DNA of 64,000 bases from positions 2,828,236 to 2,892,235 of the forward strand of contig NC_079380.1 in NCBI RefSeq assembly GCF_021018895.1, in the 5' to 3' direction. Made by a program: the position numbers and the translations under genes. The stretch's first letter is position 1, and each line of letters begins with the position of its first letter. A model generated the notes under the pieces. That model saw only the letters and a program-made list of their open reading frames with translations, ran no database searches and was not told the origin of the DNA. Positions 57,163-64,000 of this stretch are shown piece after piece. The stretch comes from Seriola aureovittata (lineage: Eukaryota; Chordata; Actinopteri; Carangiformes; Carangidae).

Positions 57163-57275
57163 CACCATCCAACACTATGTTTATGACCAAATAGCAGCCA
57201 AACTAATGACATTCCCATCAGCCTCAGCTGCACTTTGTCTTTACTGCTAATTAGCAAATGTTAGCGACTACTACT
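57163..57275. repeat. Dispersed repeat 'CATTCCCATCAGCC...AGCAAATGTTAGC'
   Basis: Shares 'GACATTCCCATCAGCCTCAG' and 'GCTAATTAGCAAATGTTAGC' with copies at 58285-58495 and 63660-63900. A known-looking teleost interspersed repeat. Confidence 0.75.
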
Positions 57276-57697
57276 GCTCCTGATGGGAACTTTCTACTGT
57301 GTGTGGTTTATGCTACTTGATGTCCTTGTAGGAGTCGGACCAGACTCCTCTGCCTGTTCTTTGGTATCAGTATCTGGTTTATTTGTTACCGGGCAGACTG
57401 ATGGCCATATTAATACAAGGTGACGCTCAGTTGGCTGAAGTAATGTTGCATAGACAGCAACGCTTCCAGTGATTGGATGATCAGTCATCCACTTTCAGCC
57501 CCAAGGGTGACAGTCTGTCCCCCCCCCCGCCTCCCCAACTCACCCTAAACAAAACACGATGACATCACATCCTGTCTGTCTGTCTCTCAGTCTGTTAACC
57601 TGTCTCTAACTCTGAATCGAAGCTCCGGTGAAGTGATCTAAATATCACTCTGACCACAGATGGCCAATCAGATACAATCTTATGTTACACCCATCAC

Positions 57698-57701
57698 ATA
57701 G

Positions 57702-57757
<56 letters not shown>

Positions 57758-57760
57758 CGA
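57698..57760. repeat. (CA)n microsatellite
   Basis: CA array with one TA interruption. A C-run precedes it at about 57521. Confidence 0.95.
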
Positions 57761-58250
57761 TATATATGTGAGAGATAGTTGTTTACAAATGCCAGTTTTG
57801 TTTTTTTTTTAACTGAATTTTACACACCATACAACTTAGATGCTTATAAAATGATTTGTTAATGCTCTTACATTGTTTTTTAATTGTTAATAAAAGGTTT
57901 TCCTGATACATTAACATGTGGAATATATTGTCAAATGCCACACCACTCATACAACCATTAAATGAACTATCCTACAACTATAGCATTTACCAAACATACA
58001 GTGGAGGTGGGCTGCACTGCAGCCATATTCAAACCAGTACTAAAACTAAAACCGCTGCAGGTGCTTCACACATCTGGTTATCGGACTGTTTTTGGATTGT
58101 TCTGGATCCAGTCAAAACTTATATAAACATACAGTTCCCACACTGGAAAAGTGGTCTCAGATTGTTGGACCACACTGAATACCCAAAACCCAAAGTGTTA
58201 CTGTCACCTGACATATATTTTCATTTATTGTGAGTGATAACTGTGGTGAG
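57761..58250. other. Intergenic, nothing recognised
   Basis: The 105-codon frame at 57916-58233 has no domain or start context that would support a gene. Confidence 0.45.
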
Positions 58251-58259
58251 AGATTTGTT

Positions 58260-58500
58260 TTGACCAAATGCCAGAAAAAGAATTGCTATTCCCATCAGTC
58301 TCTGCTGTGCTTTGTGTTAAATCAGGAAATGTTAGCATGCTAACACATGAAGTCTTTACCCGAACATTGCAAGAATGTTAGCATTCTGTTAGCATTGTCA
58401 TTGTCTCAAAATAAATGCATGCTGATGTTAGCTTTTATCTCAAAGCACAGCTGTGCCCTCACCCTCAGAGCCACTTTGGCTGTAAACTTTTATTCTTGTC
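58260..58500. repeat. Dispersed repeat, second copy
   Basis: 'ATTCCCATCAGTCTCTGCTG', 'GTTAGCATGCTAACA' and 'CAAAGCACAGCTGTGCCCTC' match the 57163 and 63660 copies and a known teleost repeat. Confidence 0.75.
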
Positions 58501-58939
58501 TCAGGGACGTGTTTTAGGAGCATTAGCCACTGGGAATTTAACCAGTGAACTTTTTATAGTCTGATTCCAGTATATTGGGATTCAATATACTTTTTTTTTT
58601 TTTTTAAATGTATGCCTATATATGGCATATTGCTTTGGGTTGTCCGTTGTCCATCTGTCCCATTCTTGTGAACTAATCCCTACACAGTCCACTATGTAGT
58701 GATTTTGCCATTTTGTAGTGCTGTCCGGATGTATAATGAGAATTATCATAACCTATACAGTAGACTCATAGTATCCGACAATGCATCATGGAAAGTAGTG
58801 TACAACCAATGGTCACTAACCAAACAATATATACCATCATGCCTTGTGCTAGTAGTGTCTGAAAGTGTTTTCTCAATTTACAGATGAGCTCACTGTAGAG
58901 TCATTTATATTGAATTCCCTGGATAGTAAGGAGTAGTGA

Positions 58940-59440
58940 ATGAATGAGTGGTTTCAGACACAACCTAAGACTCAAGGATGAATGGATTAGATTTTGGTGG
59001 TCAAAGGTCAAAGGTCAAGGTCACGGTGATCTCACAAAACACGGTTTTGGCCTCTTGAATGTTGTGATGTCTCAAGACCACCTTTGTTTAGATTTGGTAC
59101 TTGCATTCATTTGGACTCAAATATGAACGGATTAGATTTTGGTGGTCAAAGGTCAAAGGTCACTGTCACCTCACAAAACACATTTTTGGCCATAACTAAT
59201 AAATTCATACACTAATTGTGACACAACTTAACTCAAATGTCTATAAGGCTAAAATTAAGTGATAATATTCTTTATCCAAAAGGTCAAAGGTCAACTTCAC
59301 TGTGACATCATAATCCTGCAAAAACACTTCTGGTCATTGTTCAATGTTGTAACTGATGAAGGAGAGACTGTGACCATATTTCCTGTAACTTGGCTGGGTG
59401 GTGGAGGAAACATCTGTGTGGTGGTAATTCTAGTTTTAAG
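58940..59440 (+). repeat. Tandem-like dispersed repeat 'GGTCAAAGGTCAAGGTCA'
   Basis: Three units of roughly 110-125 bp begin with 'GGATTAGATTTTGGTGGTCA', 'AAAGGTCAAAGGTCA' and 'CTCACAAAACACGGTTTTGG'. This is the best-preserved copy in the window. Confidence 0.85.
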
Positions 59441-59757
59441 ATAGCAAATAAATAATCAAATATTCATCATCTACCCACAGTAACCTGACTTGGACTCATG
59501 ACCTCAGTATTTCCAAAGTCCTGGCTATAGCCCTGACTGCTAACATGCTGGTAACCAGTACAACTACATAATGCTCTGCTTGGATCATTCAGTTGTATTC
59601 TACCACTGTCACATCACTCTCTAATAAGCTGATTAATGAACTTGTCAGTCATCATCACTAGACTAGTAATGTGTAACTGTCTGTAAAGAGCAGCTTTTAG
59701 GGATCTAAGGTTTGATGTCAACACACTTGCTCACATCTTGATACATTTGGTACATTC

Positions 59758-59788
<31 letters not shown>

Positions 59789-60260
59789 TGATTTAAAAAA
59801 AATTGAAATTTATTCATACACACTTTATCCAAACAAACTATCTCACACACAAAGTTGGCTCACACAAATTAATTTGCCAGCCATATCATATCAGACCGAT
59901 GGAGAGAGAGAGGCAGAGAGAGAGTGATGCTTGAAAGGCCGGAGGGAAGGAAACACACCGTTTTCCAGCTGATTAATTTTTCCAATTTCATCGAGACACG
60001 ACCGTAACCTGCTTCAATTAAAACACCACTCTGGAGACAGACACTGTGTGTGTGAGTGTGTGTATGTATGCAGAGCTGATGGTTGAATTTATTGAGTGGA
60101 AAATTGAATCAAATTGTGTCTTTCAAACAGTCTGTTCTCCTCCTCTACTCTCTCACTTCACCTTCTCCTTCTCCATCTCTTCTTCCTCCTCCTTTCATCC
60201 CCTCATCCCTCTCTTCATCTACTAACCCACTTTCTCCTCCCCTGGATCATGTATCATGTC
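59441..60260. other. Intergenic; possible conserved block at 59880-60040
   Basis: A (CA)n lies at about 59760-59788. About 59950-60040 is unique and contains 'CAGCTGATTAATTTTTCCAA' and 'CCTGCTTCAATTAAAACACC', enhancer-like homeodomain words. No gene. Confidence 0.35.
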
Positions 60261-60265
60261 CAGAT

Positions 60266-60267
<2 letters not shown>

Positions 60268-60336
<69 letters not shown>
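60268..60336. repeat. (TTCT)n microsatellite
   Basis: About seventeen perfect tetranucleotide units. Confidence 0.95.
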
Positions 60337-60599
60337 ACTGTATACTAAAACTGTTTGCCCAGGAATAAAAAGATTAGGACTCAATGTTACACGTATCCAA
60401 CTGACACAGTTTTCATTTTCCCGTCCACCACCCATTGTTTAAATATCGAATAAACTTGAGCCCATCTGAACACCCATGGGCGTGTTGGTCTTAAAATGAG
60501 GTGTGTTCAGGCACATTGTTGGTGCATCATTATCTTGAGGTAGCAGAAAGTGATTGACCAATTGAATTAACAAGGTCGGAGATATGGCAAAATTAAACC

Positions 60600-60845
60600 T
60601 CTGGAGCAGCATACGCCTGTGTCCTCCGACCGAATCTGGCCCTTATACTTCCACATCTGGGCAGATTCTGGCTGTTATCCTCTGGTGTTGGTCGACAGTC
60701 CCCAGATGTTCTGCGTGTGCACCAGAATTCGTCCAGATGCAGAAGTAGCATCTGACCGTCATGCTGTATGTGGGCCAAACTCGGGCCATGGAACCGGGCA
60801 TACACTGGGCCAGAGGAAGCACAAGCATGAGGCCCAAGAATGGGC
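60600..60845. repeat. Degenerate 'TCTGGCCC' repeat
   Basis: Repeated words of the type 'GAATCTGGCCC', 'ATCTGGGCAGATTCTGGCTG' and 'ATGTGGGCCAAACTCGGGCC' suggest a decayed short-period tandem or dispersed repeat known in fishes. The frames through it are not genes. Confidence 0.5.
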
Positions 60846-60904
60846 TAGATTACTTTTGCTCACATGCTCTGATGATTACCATGTTTTATTTACCATGTTC
60901 ACAA

Positions 60905-61190
60905 TCTCAGTTTAGCCTGTTAGCATGCTAACATTTGCTAATTAGCTCTCAACATACAGTCAGGTATAGGAAGGTCACTAGTTTTGCAGGTAAATGTCAT
61001 AAACCACAGTATAAAGCAAAAACTCTGAAGATGGCACTAAATGAAAAGCAAAAAATAGCATTGCAAATTTTACAGCAATTCATTGAGTAGTTCTCAAGAC
61101 AGAGTTGTTCAGATTCATCCTCTGGGGACCATGATTTCTGTACAAAATGTCATGGCGTCCATCTGAGGTGTTGAAATATTAAGTGATAAA
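60905..61190. repeat. Dispersed repeat, third relative
   Basis: 'GTTAGCATGCTAACATTTGC' and 'ATTCATCCTCTGGGGACCAT' followed by 'TGTACAAAATGTCATGGCGT' are hallmark pieces of the same teleost repeat. About 63120-63260 is a more diverged relative. Confidence 0.7.
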
Positions 61191-61499
61191 GCAGGTGACC
61201 AACAGACTGAGGTTGCCATCCTTGCACAGGATAAGTATGGACAGACATGTTTAATCACAGTTTATTAATGTGTGCCATTAAATGGGCAGCTTCTCCTGTT
61301 TGTTGGGAAATTGTGGATCGCGGCTGATGGAAACAATCTACCACCTCTGATTCTGAAGACCAGCAGATCTCAGATCTCGAGTTATCCTTCAGAACTTTTC
61401 AATCATAACGTTTTCCTTATGCCTGCATGGCTCCCTCATCCAGTTTACCACCTTTCATAGCAGGGCCCTATACAATGTAACTCTCTTTCCATTGTGACT

Positions 61500-61885
61500 A
61501 CTTTACCCAATTTTAACACTTAAAATAGCTATTTGTAAGTCTTGTCATTGCTACATAGCATTAACAGCTGGTTACTTACCAGTCCTACGACAGCTTCAAC
61601 CATCTTTGTGTTTACAATACAAGAGATTATAATACGTCTTCTGAGCAGCACTACTTGTTAAGGGCAGCCTGGACGCTAAAGAGACTCGGTATCCGAAAAG
61701 CATTAAGATTGGCCAACTGGGCCAGGGCTAGCTGGTTAGCAAGAGGGTTGCTTTCCACCTCAACAGCTCTTAGTGAGTAAAGGAATGCAGTTAGATGCTC
61801 ATCGTTTCCTCTGGTAAGTAAACAGCTGTAAATGCTAACGTTGGCTATGTAGTCATAGCAAAACTTAAAAAATAGCTCCTTTAAA
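61500..61885. mobile_element. Palindromic MITE
   Basis: The left end 'AAAATAGCTATTTGTAAGTC' to 'AACAGCTGGTTACTTACCAG' (61522-61582) pairs with the right end (61815-61883), whose reverse complement reads 'AAAGGAGCTATTTTTTAAG' to 'ACAGCTGTTTACTTACCAG'. The roughly 365-bp unit is related to 18238-18420. No ORF. Confidence 0.7.
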
Positions 61886-61971
61886 ATAATCCTTCAACTA
61901 AAGTAAAAAAACAAAACAAAAAAAAAGTTTATTTAGAGTAACTCTGAGGGTATTTTAATCTCAAAAGGTAG

Positions 61972-61976
<5 letters not shown>

Positions 61977-62007
<31 letters not shown>
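61977..62007. repeat. (CA)n microsatellite
   Basis: A short, pure CA array. Confidence 0.95.
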
Positions 62008-62009
<2 letters not shown>

Positions 62010-63650
62010 GTAAGACAGCTAAGGGAAATGAGTTCAACATACCTCATATGTTCTACCAGCCTTTCCCAGGGTGTGTGGTGTGTTGTTTAACTTGTGTATA
62101 TATGTGTTTTTGTATGGTCTATGTATGTGTATTTGTGCTTGCATAGCTATTTCATGATATTTTCTTTGTGTGTTTTTGTGTGTGTGTCAGCGAGTATTCT
62201 TAGCTCCTGCTGTGTTGTAACTGTCTCTCTGAGAAACAGGCATATCCTCTGAAGCCCCCAGTTCCTCTCAGGGGTCACAGCAGAGGTCAGAGTTGAGGTG
62301 TCAGGAAGGTCATGTCCATGATGATAATTCTCCTCCTGCTCAGACACCAGGGACATTTTTCGCACTGTGAGAATCATACAATCACACACCAGCGATTCCA
62401 CGCAGCATGGGGGGGAGCTAGCACACACATCTATCTGTCTCTGCTGCATACTTTCTCACTCTATTTGATCTGTCTTCCAGCTTCTCGCTCTTCCTCTCTT
62501 TTTTTTCTCAGTCACTTTTTGTTCACAGAAGGAAAGACATGTTCTCCTTTGGGTGTCATTAACGTATCACATTATCATTCTGTAAAGTAAAATTGAAAGT
62601 TTGACACTGAGAGTGAAAATCAGCATGTCATGACAAGGAAGAGAGAAAAAAGAGGGCATTCAGGTGATACAATGGACAGCCATGTCAGTTCACATCTCTG
62701 CCAACAGCTACATCACCATTAGCACATTTTTATATAGGAGCTAACTTAGAGAGTCAAAGTTCTGACATCACCTCCTGGTTAGCTGCTCTTTCACTAGCTT
62801 CTGTAATTCTGTAACTTCTGCAATCTCTTTTCTTTCTTCAGTTCTTTCTAAAAAACTAAACAATTCATTTGTTATCATACAGCACTGTTGCATTCAATAC
62901 ATGTCAATGTAACTTGGTTTTTAGTTTTTATCTTCATCCGTGATATCCATCAACACTATCTGCTAATGTCATCAATTTTTAGCTATAATGTAAAAAACAT
63001 TTAACCTGCAAAGGTCTTGTTGAAAATAGGAACAACATCTCTCTAATAAATAAGGTCCTTTTTATGTCATATGGAGTCACCCACTGATACAATGTTAAGC
63101 AATGTTGTGTGCCATAGCTGGACTTTTAGTGGTGGGACCTAAATATCAAGAAAATGATTGGATTATTATTGAATTGACATGAAATCTGCTTTAGACAGAT
63201 ATCCAGAATACTTAGAGGATGAACCTAAAGACTTTAAAGGTTCTTTAACTTTTACTCTGTTGCAACCAGTGTGATGAGATGTGAGTTAGATAGAGCTGTG
63301 TTTATGCCAGATTTACAACAGCTAAAGTGATGAGTGCTAGTCTTATGAATGACTGAAGCTGAATAAACAGCTAAGTTGAACAGCATGAGTAAGTTAACTT
63401 CATGATAACCAGCAAGTTAAAGTTTTGACTAATTCAATTAAATATGTGAGCATCTGCTGGATAAATTGGCAGAAAACCATGTATCAACATTGTTGCAAAA
63501 ACTACATTGTAGTCTTGTGTGTAATGTGTCATTGAAGTAAGTACTTGAATTGTAGGAAATTTAAATAATGTTTTTACTTTCATCGTCTACTTTCTTTTTA
63601 TAGGGTTATCATGAGGTAAAAATTTTTATTTATTCAACACTGTGGTTTTT
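62008..63650. other. Intergenic, nothing coding
   Basis: Contains a diverged dispersed-repeat relative at about 63120-63260 ('GGATTATTATTGAATTGACA' then 'TGAAATCTGC'). No gene found. Confidence 0.5.
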
Positions 63651-63654
63651 GACT

Positions 63655-63910
63655 AAATACCTGCAAAACTACTCACATTCCCATCAGCCCCCAGCTTTAC
63701 CCTCTTAGTGCTAATTAGCAAATGTTAGCTGAACTAAGATGATGACTATAATAATGATACCTGCTTAACATCAACATGTTAGTATTACGTTAAAGTCATT
63801 GTGAACATGTTTGTATGCTGTCATTTTGCATTTAACTCAAAGCACCACTGTGCCAAAGTCAGCCTCACAGAGCTGCTGGCATAGCTGTAGACTCTACGTG
63901 TTAGCAGGCA
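63655..63910. repeat. Dispersed repeat, fourth copy
   Basis: 'CACATTCCCATCAGCCCCCA', 'GCTAATTAGCAAATGTTAGC', 'AACTCAAAGCACCACTGTGC' and 'CAGCCTCACAGAGCTGCTGG' give the longest version of the family seen at 57163, 58260 and 60905. The last 90 bp of the window show nothing further. Confidence 0.75.
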
Positions 63911-64000
63911 GCTGCAGACTTTTCTCCAGTTGTGCAGACGTGCACACGGTACCATTCATACCACAAATGATGAACCACGTAAGTTTGGCTTTCCACACAT

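Noticed and set aside
58940..59440. CRISPR-like or regulatory array of GGTCAAAGGTCA units (nuclear-receptor half-sites)
   Set aside because: The units are degenerate copies of an interspersed fish repeat present at several loci in both orientations. No constant repeat/spacer pattern exists, and the half-site resemblance is likely incidental.

Overview
The window looks like chromosomal DNA of a ray-finned fish, probably a percomorph-type teleost. The evidence is the very high density of (CA)n, (GA)n and tetranucleotide microsatellites, AT-rich intergenic sequence, and many decayed repeats of kinds I know from teleost genomes: Tc1/mariner-like and IS630-like DNA transposons, CR1/L2/jockey-type LINE fragments, MITEs with long inverted ends and a solo-LTR-like unit. 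I found no multi-exon vertebrate housekeeping gene, no rRNA and no convincing tRNA.

There is one clear gene, at about 36.66-44.46 kb on the plus strand. A single uninterrupted 2356-codon reading frame encodes a giant protein with a complete SecA-type preprotein-translocase ATPase core, normally a bacterial or plastid motor. The core has Walker A GTGEGKS, Walker B DEVD, and the ATNLAGRGTDI and GRTARKG helicase motifs. The N-terminus carries a myristoylation-type sequence, two CxxC knuckles and a charged coiled coil. A second, upstream copy of the motor's first half has lost both Walker motifs, so the protein appears to hold a dead and a live motor in tandem, offset by about 425 residues. After the motor come TPR-like helices, two hydrophobic glycine-rich segments and the start of an OTU-like cysteine-protease domain (SCLFHALARG). 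The frame then breaks in a five-A run. The protein continues for about 258 codons in the -1 frame to 44459, so the break is one base: an assembly error, a null allele, or recoding.

Region by region: 0-8.9 kb is microsatellite-rich noncoding DNA with degenerate repeats; 8.9-22.9 kb is a graveyard of LINEs, a solo LTR, MITEs, Tc1-like remnants and a Myb/SANT transposon fragment; 22.9-28.7 kb is mostly featureless. 28.7-35 kb is a composite repeat block in which arms of about 630 bp in inverted orientation and direct repeats of about 225 bp enclose a nested IS630-like transposon with visible TA target sites and a broken transposase. At its right edge lies a plausible promoter, a short 5' UTR exon with a GTGAGT donor and a 15-codon uORF; the matching acceptor is just upstream of the giant ORF. 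44.5-46.3 kb is the 3' flank, including a diverged tandem duplication. 46.3-64 kb is intergenic, with Tc1-like fragments, dispersed teleost repeats and microsatellites.

Function of the giant protein is not established. Its architecture (membrane-targetable N-terminus, unfoldase-like motor, hydrophobic segments, peptidase-like and unknown C-terminal domains) is reminiscent of large bacterial effector or delivery proteins and of immune ATPases, but that is inference. All identifications come from reading motifs; no database search was possible.
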